Counted from the stretch's first letter, positions 9,014-17,003 are shown. The stretch: DNA of 64,000 nt from Ruegeria sp. R14_0 (GCF_017743975.1 NZ_JAGHRC010000001.1:620001-684000); one strand, 5' to 3'. Notes: a model not told the origin generated them from the letters alone. Made by a program: numbers and translations.

Positions 9014-10231
9014 TCAGGCGTGTCCGCCACCGATCAGGCCGATGCCCGAGGTCAGGCCAAACCAGGCTTTGACCCGCAGACCAACCGCCTTGATGATACC
9101 CATTGCCTGGATACCGTGGGCGACAAGTGTTCCTTCCATGTCACCTTCAAAACTGGTGGTGTAGGATTGGACGATACAACCACTTCCGGGTACCAGAAGT
9201 TCGCGGTGCTCTGGGTGTACGAGGTCCAGATGAACGACGACCTGACCCCGTTTCGCCTTTTCACTAGGCTCGATCAGTCGACCGCTGGGCGCAAGCTGCC
9301 CGGAAGAGATCGACTCTTGAATGCGTACGATCCTTGCTGGAAGAACCGTATTGCGCATCGAGATGTTGAAGTTGCTTTCACACGCCACTTCCGCAGCCAT
9401 GCCTTCGTACAACTCAGTGCGGGAGACTTGCGAGAACCCGGCCACGATACGTCCGCGCTCAGCGTCTTTGCGGTCAGGGACGATCAGCATAGCGGGGCTC
9501 ATGGCCGCCTGAGCGGCACGCGATCCAACGTTGAGCGTGACCTGTTCGACCACACCGTTCACCGAGCTAAGCGTCAACGTTTTGGACAGTTCGACCTGGG
9601 CCTGTTTCAGCGACGCACGCGCCGACGCAAGCTGGGCTGGCAAAACGGCGTTCGCCTGAACTTGCGCTACACCCAGTTGTGTTTCAGCGGCTTCAACTTC
9701 TGCCTCGCGCGTATCCAAGGTCGCTTGGGCCCGTTCCAATTGGCTTACCTGAAACGCGGCAGACCCTTTGGCTTGCAAAGCGCGGTGATCCAACAGAACC
9801 AGTTTTGCCTGCTCTCTGGCGGTGAGCGCCGCGTCCAGAACGGCCTGTGCCGTTTCGACTTGCAACTCGGCCGCCAGTTTCGCGCTTTCGATTTCCTCGA
9901 CTTTGCGCTGCGCGAAATCAACTGCGGCCTGTTCAGACGCGTTCTCGACGGCGAACAGCGGGTCACCAGGCTGGACACGTTCTCCGCCCTTTACGAATAC
10001 GTCCGTGACGGTCCCACCATTTTCGGCCACGACAGGTACAGTCCGGAACGGGACAAGGCCGGTGTAGGACTTGGGATAGTAATAGAACACCGCAAAAAAG
10101 ACGATCAGGGCCAGTACAAACCACATAAAGACCGCACGATGGACGTTGTAGAGCGTTACGGGCATCCCGCGCCATTTCAGATAGATCACGCGCAGGACAA
10201 ACGGAAAAGATGTGACGAGAAGTTCGATCAT
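9014..10231 (-). CDS. HlyD-family membrane-fusion (periplasmic adaptor) protein
   Basis: About 405 residues. A single membrane helix (about residues 28-50, AVFMWFVLALIVFFAVFYYY) anchors it in the inner membrane. Then come a half-lipoyl segment (VVAENGGTVTDVFVKGGERV), a long alpha-helical hairpin rich in Ala/Glu/Gln (about 100-190), the second lipoyl half (SSVNGVVEQVTLNVGSRA) and a beta-barrel domain. Such adaptors bridge inner-membrane pumps to outer-membrane channels, but no pump or TolC gene is nearby. The ATG at 10231 overlaps the stop of the upstream 126-residue membrane protein by ATGA, so the two are translationally coupled. The operon is preceded by a putative AraC-type site at 10925-10957. 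Confidence 0.85.
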   Translation of the reverse strand: MIELLVTSFPFVLRVIYLKWRGMPVTLYNVHRAVFMWFVLALIVFFAVFYYYPKSYTGLVPFRTVPVVAENGGTVTDVFVKGGERVQPGDPLFAVENASEQAAVDFAQRKVEEIESAKLAAELQVETAQAVLDAALTAREQAKLVLLDHRALQAKGSAAFQVSQLERAQATLDTREAEVEAAETQLGVAQVQANAVLPAQLASARASLKQAQVELSKTLTLSSVNGVVEQVTLNVGSRAAQAAMSPAMLIVPDRKDAERGRIVAGFSQVSRTELYEGMAAEVACESNFNISMRNTVLPARIVRIQESISSGQLAPSGRLIEPSEKAKRGQVVVHLDLVHPEHRELLVPGSGCIVQSYTTSFEGDMEGTLVAHGIQAMGIIKAVGLRVKAWFGLTSGIGLIGGGHA

Positions 10232-10608
10232 TTCACCATCTCCTCTTTCGAAGGACGCCACCACAACATGAAGTCGCGAGCGATTGCGGTCAGGATCAGG
10301 GCGCCCGGCAGCAGGTTGCTAAAGTGGCTGAGTGCAGGCATCAGCTCATACGCCAGCGCCACGGTCAGCATCGTCGGAATAGTTGTCCGCAGCGGAGTGC
10401 CGATTGATTTGTGTTCGGTATAGCGTTCAAAGCGCGCATAGAGATGTACGACCAGCAGGATGGCAAGGGCGAGAACGACCAAGCCGACCCATGCATAAGT
10501 GTCGGTTTGATTGGGCGCGACCCACCATCTGGGATCGCCGCCTGCGGCAAAGGCAGGCGTTGAGATGAGCCCAAGTACAGGCGCCATCAGGAACGTGGGT
10601 GGTTTCAT
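10228..10608 (-). CDS. Small inner-membrane protein, unknown, coupled to the HlyD protein
   Basis: 126 residues. A possible signal peptide or first helix (residues 5-22, ending AFAAGG) is followed by a Trp-rich periplasmic segment (GGDPRWWVAPNQTD). Two to three further hydrophobic helices (about 40-60, 78-95 and 100-117) and a charged end KEEMVK follow. I do not recognise a domain. Its stop overlaps the HlyD start (ATGA), so it may be the membrane partner of that adaptor, replacing the small YibI/DUF-type partners seen with some HlyD proteins elsewhere; this is inference. Confidence 0.75.
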   Translation of the reverse strand: MKPPTFLMAPVLGLISTPAFAAGGDPRWWVAPNQTDTYAWVGLVVLALAILLVVHLYARFERYTEHKSIGTPLRTTIPTMLTVALAYELMPALSHFSNLLPGALILTAIARDFMLWWRPSKEEMVK

Positions 10609-10671
10609 GTTTCAAGTCCTTTTGTTGCGCAGCCAAGCTGCGCGTGTCGGTTTTTTGGTGTCTTGAGAACG

Positions 10672-10869
10672 TCAATTCTCGGTTGGTTTTTGTACGGGTT
10701 CTGATGGTCTCTCCTGCGGAGAGTAGGGTGGATCCCAACGACGCCCGTTCGGTGTTTTCTCGCCAAGTGGTGAGGTGTGCAGACCGTGGATGTTCCCCCC
10801 GGACCACTCTTGTTTGGCGGAGTTTTGGATTGCCCTTAGTACGCGGTAGTACCTTGCGAAGTAGATCAT
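10672..10869 (-). CDS. Small unknown protein, first gene of the HlyD operon
   Basis: 65 residues, MIYFARYYRVLRAIQNSAKQ at the start and a Pro/Arg-rich polar remainder. No membrane helix or known domain is seen. It is kept because an AAGGA Shine-Dalgarno lies 7 bases before the ATG, the gene is 63 bp from the next on the same strand, and it begins at the right distance from the putative regulator site. Coding potential could not be tested further; it may instead be part of a leader. Confidence 0.45.
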   Translation of the reverse strand: MIYFARYYRVLRAIQNSAKQEWSGGNIHGLHTSPLGEKTPNGRRWDPPYSPQERPSEPVQKPTEN

Positions 10870-10924
10870 GGTCGTTTCCTTTCTGATGACCTGGACCTAA
10901 CCGCGCTCGCGATCGCGATCCTGA

Positions 10925-10957
10925 GGGTTCTGGACATTTGTTATTGGCTTCTGGACA
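10925..10957 (-). promoter_or_regulatory. Putative AraC-type operator: 21-bp direct repeat (HlyD operon/regulator)
   Basis: On the minus strand TGTCCAGAACCC (10936-10925) and TGTCCAGAAGCC (10957-10946) are repeated 21 bp apart. On the plus strand TTCTGGACATTTG and TTCTGGACAATTG agree at 12 of 13 positions. The site lies 55 bp before the small ORF that opens the HlyD operon and 49 bp before the regulator's GTG, so it could also serve autoregulation. The motif is nearly identical to the one upstream of cydA. Confidence 0.65.
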
Positions 10958-11006
10958 ATTGCAGTGGCTGCAGGGGGTTGCGTGCAAATCAGGGGAGGAC
11001 GTACGA

Positions 11007-12014
11007 GTGCCACGCATCAGCGCTTACAGATTGCAAAACGTTGGGTTGCGCTATTCGCAAGAACCCGGAGCGCGCATTCCGTTTCCTGAAGTCTTAGAGA
11101 TGGCTGGGGTACCCGTTGATATCGGCAACAGCCCCGACGCCACTGTCGAGCTGCTTCATGAGGCGGGTGCAGTTGAAACTGCGTGCCGGGTTCTGGAAGA
11201 CAAAACCTTCGCCGCGCGAGTGGGGCTTGCGGCGCAAGGTCCGGGAACGCTTCTGGCTTACATCGTGCGGGCAGCCGAAACGGTGGAAGACGCGCTGGCT
11301 TTGACACAGCGCTTTTATGCAATGCAAGACCCTGACCTGCGCTTAGACGTCGTGGGGGCACCAGATGAGCCAAAGATCACTCTGGAGAGCAGTGTTATCC
11401 CAGCGCATCAATATCCTCGCCACCGTGAAATGCTGATATTTGGTCTTTACAAGCGAGTTCAACAAATCACCTCTGGCGGGCTTGCCCCGATCTCTATCGA
11501 GTTGGAAACGGACGATGCCGAGCACTGTAGGCAACTGGCGGATTTGGCAGGATGTGAAGTCTCAGGCTTCAAATCCGGATACGCCTTGGCTCTGCCCTCA
11601 AACGGCATGAGTTTTCGGATACCAACGGCAGACCCCACCTTATTGGGGCATTTACGCAGGCACGGAGAAGAGCAATTGAAGGCTCGGCCTGATGCTGTCC
11701 GCAGTCTATCCGACCGCATTGTAGACATGCTTGGAGAGCGTCTTCCCGGACCGATACCAAATGGCGACGATATAGCCGGAGAGCTTGGACTGACGCGGCG
11801 CACTATGACCCGGCACCTGTCGGCCGAGGGAACAAGCTTTAAAGCACTTTTAGAAGGGGTGTTGTGCGACTTGTCCAAGCGGATGCTTCGTAGTGGAGAA
11901 GGTGTTGCCCGGGTTGCCTTCATGCTTGGATTTGCAGATCAGGCCGCCTTTTCGGTGGCGTTCAAGCGCTGGACAGGTGAAACACCCGCCAGGTTCCGTA
12001 GAGCTGGCCGATAA
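11007..12014 (+). CDS. AraC-family transcriptional regulator with N-terminal sensing domain
   Basis: 335 residues. The first 200 residues resemble the Arabinose_bd-like sensing and dimerisation domain of OruR-type AraC regulators. The last 90 hold a two-helix-turn-helix AraC domain: DIAGELGLTRRTMTRHLSAE for the first motif and VARVAFMLGFADQAAFSVAF with FKRWTGETPARFR for the second, the typical family end. The GTG at 11007 has a GGGGAGG Shine-Dalgarno 8 bases upstream, so I prefer it to a longer form. It lies between the HlyD operon (divergent) and the glycine-zipper and cydAB genes, all preceded by similar 21-bp repeats, so it is the natural candidate to bind them. The ligand is unknown. Confidence 0.88.
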   Translation: MPRISAYRLQNVGLRYSQEPGARIPFPEVLEMAGVPVDIGNSPDATVELLHEAGAVETACRVLEDKTFAARVGLAAQGPGTLLAYIVRAAETVEDALALTQRFYAMQDPDLRLDVVGAPDEPKITLESSVIPAHQYPRHREMLIFGLYKRVQQITSGGLAPISIELETDDAEHCRQLADLAGCEVSGFKSGYALALPSNGMSFRIPTADPTLLGHLRRHGEEQLKARPDAVRSLSDRIVDMLGERLPGPIPNGDDIAGELGLTRRTMTRHLSAEGTSFKALLEGVLCDLSKRMLRSGEGVARVAFMLGFADQAAFSVAFKRWTGETPARFRRAGR

Positions 12015-12040
12015 AGGGCTTAGCGTCAGGGGTCGAAAGA

Positions 12041-12073
12041 TGTCCAAGATCCACAAAACCTTGTCCCGTCTCC
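12041..12073 (+). promoter_or_regulatory. Putative AraC-type operator, weak copy (glycine-zipper gene)
   Basis: TGTCCAAGATCC (12041) and TGTCCCGTCTCC (12062) are 21 bp apart. They match the TGTCCARAACCC consensus at 10 and 8 of 12 positions. The position before the glycine-zipper gene and the spacing support it; the second half-site alone would not be convincing. Confidence 0.4.
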
Positions 12074-12148
12074 AAAAGAAAGCAGGCCGCGGGGTCACCT
12101 AGTTCAGTGGCACACAGCAGCCACGGTGGTTGCTGACCAAGAACAAGG

Positions 12149-12448
12149 ATGAACCCTATGAAGACCTCGAAGAAACTTTTTATCGCCCCGATCTCAGGCG
12201 CACTTCTGATCACCATGGCTGCGACTGCTCATGCTGACTACGTCACCGACAAAGCGATTAAGGGTGCAGTTGTCGGTGCCACTGTCGCCGGTATCGCTGG
12301 CGAAAGCATCGTGGGTGGCGCTGCAGCGGGTGCCGCAGTTGGGGCCGTGGGCGGCGCGATCCAGAAGGACAACTTCGAAGACGCGCAGGACGAAGCTCAA
12401 GAGCGTCGTGACGACTTCAAAGAAGAGCATAATGACTGGAACGACTAA
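12149..12448 (+). CDS. Small exported glycine-zipper protein
   Basis: 99 residues. A signal peptide (about residues 1-29, ending ATAHA) is followed by a hydrophobic Gly/Ala segment with repeated GxxxG spacing (GAVVGATVAGIAGE, then GGAAAGAAVGAVGGAI). A highly charged tail (DEAQERRDDFKEEHNDWND) ends the protein. This is the YMGG/glycine-zipper layout seen in small periplasmic or outer-membrane associated stress proteins. A second ATG four codons in (MKTSKK) could be the true start. A perfect-looking hairpin terminator follows about 130 bp downstream, so it is probably monocistronic. Function unknown. Confidence 0.8.
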   Translation: MNPMKTSKKLFIAPISGALLITMAATAHADYVTDKAIKGAVVGATVAGIAGESIVGGAAAGAAVGAVGGAIQKDNFEDAQDEAQERRDDFKEEHNDWND

Positions 12449-12578
12449 AGCTTGACCGCCAGCGAAATAGAAAAAGGAGAAACACAGCCGAACAAACCCG
12501 ACCGGTCAGCATGCTCTGTTAGCATCCAGACGCAGTTTGACTGACCATCCCGCACAGAACTCGCACAGTTTCTGATAG

Positions 12579-12624
12579 GTTGCCATTCGGCTCGTAATCG
12601 AGCCGGGTGGCAACTTTGTTTTTG
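12579..12624 (+). terminator. Strong intrinsic terminator upstream of cydA
   Basis: The arms 12579-12594 and 12599-12614 pair over 16 bp, including two G-U pairs, around a TAAT loop. TTTGTTTTT follows. It would isolate cydAB from the glycine-zipper transcript. Confidence 0.85.
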
Positions 12625-12694
12625 GGCCTTTGAACGTCACACGCCCGAGGCGCTCGCGGTTTCAATTTTCAGTCGACTAACTCGAACCGAGTTT

Positions 12695-12727
12695 TGTCCA
12701 AAACCCAAAAACAACCGTCCAGAACCC
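12695..12727 (+). promoter_or_regulatory. Putative AraC-type operator: 21-bp direct repeat (cydAB)
   Basis: TGTCCAAAACCC (12695) and CGTCCAGAACCC (12716) are 21 bp apart and match the motif at 10925-10957; the second unit with its flank (CAACCGTCCAGAACCC) agrees with the minus-strand HlyD site at 14 of 16 positions. The start codon of cydA is 121 bp downstream. Confidence 0.65.
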
Positions 12728-12847
12728 AAACGAACTGAAACCGGCACCACCCCAAATCCGGCTCATCTGAATGACATCGACGAGCTGGCAGCTGAAGTGC
12801 TTTTGTTCCCTGCCACACTTTGCAACCCAATGCCAAAGGACACGGCA

Positions 12848-14230
12848 ATGAACCTATTCGCAAACTTCGACGCAGAGACCCTGGCACGCATCCAGTTTGC
12901 CTTTACTGTGTCGTTCCACATCATCTTCCCGGCCTTCTCCATTGGCTTGGCCAGCTTTTTGGCCGTTCTCAACGGCCTCTGGCTATGGCGCAAAGACAAG
13001 GTCTACCTCAACCTCTTCAACTACTGGAAAAAGATCTTCGCCGTAGGCTTTGCCATGGGCGTCGTGTCCGGCATTGTGATGTCTTACCAGTTCGGCACGA
13101 ACTGGAGCGTATTCTCGGACACCGCAGGCCCTGTTATTGGGCCCTTGATGGCCTACGAGGTCATGACAGCCTTTTTCCTCGAGGCTGGTTTCCTCGGCAT
13201 CATGCTCTTTGGTCGTGAACGCGTCGGTCCCAGTTTGCACATGATGGCCACGGCGATGGTCGCCCTTGGCACGTTGATTTCGGCCACGTGGATCTTGTCG
13301 GTCAATTCATGGATGCAAACCCCGGCTGGTTTCGACATCAACGAACTGGGGCAGTTCATTCCCGTTGACTGGTGGTCGATTGTTTTCAATCCGTCTTTTC
13401 CGTACCGACTGACACACATGGTTCTTGCCGCCTATCTCACCACTGCTTTCGTGGTGGCCGGGGTTGCGGCCTGGCATTTACTACGCCGCAATCGCACGGC
13501 TGAGGTCACCCGAATGTTCTCGATGGCAATGTGGATGGCCGTTCTGGTCACCCCTGTGCAGATCGTTGCCGGCGACCTTCATGGTTTGAATACGCTGGAG
13601 CATCAGCCGCAGAAAGTGATGGCGATGGAAGGTCACTTTGACAGCCACCCCGAAGGTGCACCGCTGATCCTGTTCGGCATTCCAAACGAAGAAGAAAAGC
13701 GCGTGGACTACGCCATCGAAATCCCGAAACTTTCATCGTTGATCCTGAAACATGACCTGAATGCGCCGCTTGATGGGCTGGACACTATTCCTGACGACGA
13801 AGAACCCCCGGTCGCAATCGTATTCTACAGTTTCCGCATCATGCTCGCCATCGGCTTTGCCATGCTGGGTATCGGCTTGTGGTCGCTTGTTCAGCGAGTT
13901 CGCGGCCGCCTCAACGACGATCGCTGGTTGCAGCGGACATCCGTTCTGTTGGCGCCTAGCGGGTTTGTGGCGGTACTGGCCGGTTGGATCACTACCGAAG
14001 TGGGGCGCCAGCCGTACACGGTTTACGGGCTCATGCGGACATCCGATTCCCTCTCCCAAGTTGATGCGCCTGCAGTTGCCGCGTCTCTTGTTGCCTTCAT
14101 CGTCGTGTACTTCGCGGTGTTCGGAGCGGGCACATTCTACATGCTGCGCTTGATGGGAAAACCACCCGTCGAAGCTTGCCACAAAAGTCACAAACCCACT
14201 GAAATCTTGACCAAAGCGGAGGCAGCGTAA
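12848..14230 (+). CDS. cydA: Cytochrome bd-type quinol oxidase subunit I (cyanide-insensitive type)
   Basis: 460 residues, about nine membrane helices. Subunit I holds the haems and the quinol site and reduces oxygen to water at the inner membrane. His24 in FTVSFHIIFPAF is the expected haem b595 ligand. The helix with YRLTHMVLAAYLTT carries the haem b558 His, and GRQPYTVYGLMRT is the conserved GRQPW-like motif. The Q-loop is short, as in the CIO/CioA branch. I start at MNLFANFDAETLARIQ because AAGGA lies 8 bases before this ATG. The TAATG junction couples it to cydB. No cydDC assembly genes are nearby. Confidence 0.93.
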   Translation: MNLFANFDAETLARIQFAFTVSFHIIFPAFSIGLASFLAVLNGLWLWRKDKVYLNLFNYWKKIFAVGFAMGVVSGIVMSYQFGTNWSVFSDTAGPVIGPLMAYEVMTAFFLEAGFLGIMLFGRERVGPSLHMMATAMVALGTLISATWILSVNSWMQTPAGFDINELGQFIPVDWWSIVFNPSFPYRLTHMVLAAYLTTAFVVAGVAAWHLLRRNRTAEVTRMFSMAMWMAVLVTPVQIVAGDLHGLNTLEHQPQKVMAMEGHFDSHPEGAPLILFGIPNEEEKRVDYAIEIPKLSSLILKHDLNAPLDGLDTIPDDEEPPVAIVFYSFRIMLAIGFAMLGIGLWSLVQRVRGRLNDDRWLQRTSVLLAPSGFVAVLAGWITTEVGRQPYTVYGLMRTSDSLSQVDAPAVAASLVAFIVVYFAVFGAGTFYMLRLMGKPPVEACHKSHKPTEILTKAEAA

Positions 14231-15231
14231 TGCTTGAGCTTTCGACAATCTGGGCAGTTATCATTTCCTTTGCCGTTCTGACTTATGTGATCCTAGATGG
14301 GTTCGATCTTGGAATTGGGATCCTCTTTCCATTCGCAAAAACCGACAAAGATCGCGATGTCATGATGAACTCGGTCACGCCTGTGTGGGACGGGAACGAG
14401 ACTTGGCTGGTCATGGGAGGCGGAGGTTTGTTCGCCGTTTTTCCGCTAGCGTACTCTGTGGTGATGCCCGCGATCTATTTGCCCGTTATCGTGATGCTTC
14501 TCGCGCTTGTCTTCCGCGGTGTCGCCTTCGAATACCGGTGGCGCACGGTGCGCGGGCGTTGGCTTTGGGATGTTGCGTTTTACGGTGGGTCAACCGTAGC
14601 CGCCCTCTGCCAGGGCATCGCGCTTGGCGCGCTGGTCCAGGGTATCCCGGTCGAGGAACGGCTGTACGCAGGCGGGCAGTGGGATTGGCTGACGCCGTTC
14701 TCTGTCCTCACGGGTGTGGCCTTGGTGATCGGGTATGCCTTGCTAGGCGCGACCTGGCTCAATATGAAAACAACGGGCGGAATACAGCGACAGATGCGTT
14801 CTTATGCCCGCCCGCTGATGCTTATGACGCTCGGGTTGATTGGCCTAGTCAGTCTTTTGACCCCGCTCCAAGATCCAATCTATCTGATCAGATGGTTTTC
14901 TTGGCCCGGTGTCGTTTTCTCTGTGTGTGTGCCGGCTGTTGTTGCTCTCATTGCATGGATGCTTCATCGCGGCCTGAAGACACAGCGCGACTATCTGCCC
15001 TTCTTCTGCGCAATTGCCTTGTTCGTCGTGTGCTTCTTTGGCATTGGGATCAGTTTCTATCCCTATATGCTACCCCCAAGCCTCACGATTGCCGAAGCCG
15101 CAGCGCCGGACAGCAGCTTGGCCTTTGCTCTGGTCGGAGCCGTCATACTTCTGCCTGTGATCCTGGCCTACACCGCCTACACGTACTGGGTTTTCCGCGG
15201 AAAGATCGATCCAGAGGAGAGTTTCCATTGA
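14230..15231 (+). CDS. cydB: Cytochrome bd-type quinol oxidase subunit II
   Basis: 333 residues with eight or nine membrane helices. The N-terminal VILDGFDLGIGILFPF and the VWDGNETWLVMGGGGLFAVF motif are characteristic of CydB/CioB. It pairs with CydA to form the oxidase heterodimer and has no haem ligands of its own. The start codon overlaps the cydA stop by one base (TAATG), and its own stop overlaps the TTG of the small third subunit, so the three are one operon. Confidence 0.93.
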   Translation: MLELSTIWAVIISFAVLTYVILDGFDLGIGILFPFAKTDKDRDVMMNSVTPVWDGNETWLVMGGGGLFAVFPLAYSVVMPAIYLPVIVMLLALVFRGVAFEYRWRTVRGRWLWDVAFYGGSTVAALCQGIALGALVQGIPVEERLYAGGQWDWLTPFSVLTGVALVIGYALLGATWLNMKTTGGIQRQMRSYARPLMLMTLGLIGLVSLLTPLQDPIYLIRWFSWPGVVFSVCVPAVVALIAWMLHRGLKTQRDYLPFFCAIALFVVCFFGIGISFYPYMLPPSLTIAEAAAPDSSLAFALVGAVILLPVILAYTAYTYWVFRGKIDPEESFH

Positions 15232-15329
15232 AACTGCTAAAGCAAGTTTTCTGGTTCAGCGCGATCTGGTTCGGCAGCGTCCTTTGCCTAGCGATATTCG
15301 CTTACGCAATCAGGTTGTTCATCACTTGA
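15228..15329 (+). CDS. Small bd-oxidase-associated membrane protein (DUF2474-like)
   Basis: 33 residues with one membrane helix (FWFSAIWFGSVLCLAIFAYA) preceded by basic KLLKQ and followed by IRLFIT. The W-F-x-x-I-W-x-x-S-V pattern resembles the DUF2474 peptides found after cioAB, the counterpart of CydX. It starts at a TTG overlapping the cydB TGA (TTGA), with GAGGAGA 7 bases upstream. Small single-helix subunits stabilise bd oxidases in other bacteria; the same role is inferred here. It is easy to miss because of its size and rare start codon. Confidence 0.75.
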   Translation: MKLLKQVFWFSAIWFGSVLCLAIFAYAIRLFIT

Positions 15330-15483
15330 AAACGGCAAGGACACCAATGTTCGCGCGTCGGCATGTCTAGATCGCGCAGATATTAGTCCAAGCGCCGAAA
15401 GAAACTCCGTTCCGGGCTACCAGATTCCCAAGAACAAGCGGCTGGCTAGGTGGTCTCAAAATCAACTATTCAAGGGGGCTTTC

Positions 15484-16050
15484 ATGCTTTCTAGTGCAAA
15501 ACCAATGTCTGTGCAGTGGGATCATATTGACCCGGCTCTGCCCATACCAGCTAAAAACAACTACGGCGGTAGCGGTTCGCCTGGCGTGTTGCCAAAGCTA
15601 TTCACAGGGCTCGTTGCTGCAGGGCTTGTGACCTTCGTTCTATTGCCCTTAACCTCGGCCGTCAGCGGGGCGGTCTCGAAAGACCTACCCCCAGTTTTGG
15701 ACATGTCACTAGTCCTGTTCTCTGTGCTTCTCGTTTTTGCGTCCACAGCTGCGATAGTACTGAAAGGGTCAACACTGCGTGCCGTCTTCGGCCGAGGATT
15801 GGTCTCTCTCGGCACAGCGCTTATCGTTTCGCCCATAGGGCTCTCGGTCTTGTTCGCATTATACCTTCAAGACTGGGTATCGATCGTAGTAGATACGTCT
15901 GTCGAGCAGGCGGGAAGAGCAGCAATATCCTTGTTTGGCGGCATCTTCGTTGCCAATGCTCTCGCTATCGGATTGGCTTTTGGATGTTTGTCTCTACTAC
16001 TTGGGGTCAGGCTAATGCAAAACCGTCCAAAACCACTCGTTTCGCTTTAG
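15484..16050 (+). CDS. Unknown membrane protein downstream of the bd oxidase
   Basis: 188 residues. A polar N-terminal segment of about 40 residues (with NNYGGSGSPGVLPKL) precedes four hydrophobic helices (about 40-60, 75-95, 105-130 and 145-175) and a short basic tail. No family is recognised. CAAGGGGG lies 5 bases before the ATG. It is 154 bp beyond the DUF2474-like gene on the same strand. A half-match to the regulator motif lies upstream but lacks the 21-bp partner, so membership of that regulon is unproven. Confidence 0.65.
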   Translation: MLSSAKPMSVQWDHIDPALPIPAKNNYGGSGSPGVLPKLFTGLVAAGLVTFVLLPLTSAVSGAVSKDLPPVLDMSLVLFSVLLVFASTAAIVLKGSTLRAVFGRGLVSLGTALIVSPIGLSVLFALYLQDWVSIVVDTSVEQAGRAAISLFGGIFVANALAIGLAFGCLSLLLGVRLMQNRPKPLVSL

Positions 16051-16097
16051 GAAAATGAACTTCCGCCTTGGGCTCAAAGCTGCCTTGCCGCAGCGGG

Positions 16098-17000
16098 CTA
16101 GCTGAACGATTGGGGCTTCACGCTTTGTACATAGTCCCTTGTAAACTGCGAATATCCGTCCGAACTCGACTGCAAGTGTTTCCGCGTCCACTCGTGCAAC
16201 GCAGGCAACTGATGGAACGGAACATTCGGAAAGGCGTGGTGTTCGGCGTGGTAGGGCATGTTCCATGCCACGAACCGCACGATTCGATTGGTGAAGGTGG
16301 TGCGAGAATTCTCGAGCATATTGGCAACCGGCGGGCAGAGGCCGTGCTCGGCCAGAAGATAGAGCCGAAGAAACGGTTGACCGATCAAAACTGGCAAAAT
16401 CCACAACCACAGCAGTAGCGAGGAGGCGAACAGGCTTAGTGCAGCGACCAGATAGAGGGCCAGCAGCAGGCGTGCCTCGATCCGCATGGCTTTATGCTGG
16501 CGCGCTGGCAGGTATGGGGCGTCAATCCGGCTAAAGGCATTTTGGAACAGGACGCGCGTCATCCCTGACCAGTAGGGCCAGCCGGACAGGTAGATCAGCA
16601 GGCTCCGCCGATCTTGCGGGCGCGGCTTGCCACCCAGTTCGGGATCTTTTTCGGGGTGGTTTGTCCACTTGTGGTGCGCAAGATGAAAGTACCGGAACCA
16701 TGTAAAGGGCAGGGCAATTGCCACTGAAGCAAGATGCCCGACAACGTCATTCACCCAGCCGGTTTTAAAGGGCGTCTTGTGGGTGCATTCATGGCTGAGC
16801 GTGAATAGAAACACCAACAAAACGCCCTGAGGCAGGATCAGCAGCGGCCACAATGGCGCCTGCAGTGCGATGCCTGCACTGGTCACACCCAGCAGCGCCA
16901 GATAGCCCGCCAGATGACACAACCCCGCCCAATCCGAACGCTGTTGCAGCCGCTCTTTGGCCTCGGTCGGCAGGGACGCTATGAGGGCGCGGTGATCCAT
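16098..17000 (-). CDS. Membrane fatty acid desaturase family protein
   Basis: 300 residues. The three histidine boxes of di-iron membrane desaturases/hydroxylases are present: HECTH (70-74), HLAHH (106-110) and HAEHH (near 253). Four hydrophobic helices lie between them. These enzymes introduce double bonds or hydroxyls into acyl chains or carotenoids using O2; the substrate cannot be read here. It is 3 bp downstream of the cupin gene on the same strand, and its end faces the unknown membrane protein gene across 47 bp. Confidence 0.85.
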   Translation of the reverse strand: MDHRALIASLPTEAKERLQQRSDWAGLCHLAGYLALLGVTSAGIALQAPLWPLLILPQGVLLVFLFTLSHECTHKTPFKTGWVNDVVGHLASVAIALPFTWFRYFHLAHHKWTNHPEKDPELGGKPRPQDRRSLLIYLSGWPYWSGMTRVLFQNAFSRIDAPYLPARQHKAMRIEARLLLALYLVAALSLFASSLLLWLWILPVLIGQPFLRLYLLAEHGLCPPVANMLENSRTTFTNRIVRFVAWNMPYHAEHHAFPNVPFHQLPALHEWTRKHLQSSSDGYSQFTRDYVQSVKPQSFS

Positions 17001-17003
17001 GCC

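Larger units (their letters stand above)
12449..12847. other. Non-coding gap between glycine-zipper gene and cydA
   Basis: I see no convincing gene in this 399-bp stretch. It holds the hairpin terminator at 12579-12624 and the paired regulator motif at 12695-12727. The first 130 bp after the glycine-zipper stop show no clear structure and could be a long 3' UTR. Confidence 0.7.

Noticed and set aside
9020-10423. 467-codon open frame opposite the HlyD gene
   Set aside because: The minus-strand HlyD protein has membrane anchor, lipoyl halves and coiled coil in order; the other frame has none.
10599-10886. 95-codon plus-strand frame opposite the small ORF at 10672-10869
   Set aside because: Cys/Arg-rich with no ribosome site, whereas the minus-strand ORF has a good Shine-Dalgarno and fits the operon.
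15386-15410. Possible fourth regulator site (GTCCAAGCGCC) before the unknown membrane protein at 15484
   Set aside because: Only one half-site matches and there is no partner 21 bp away.
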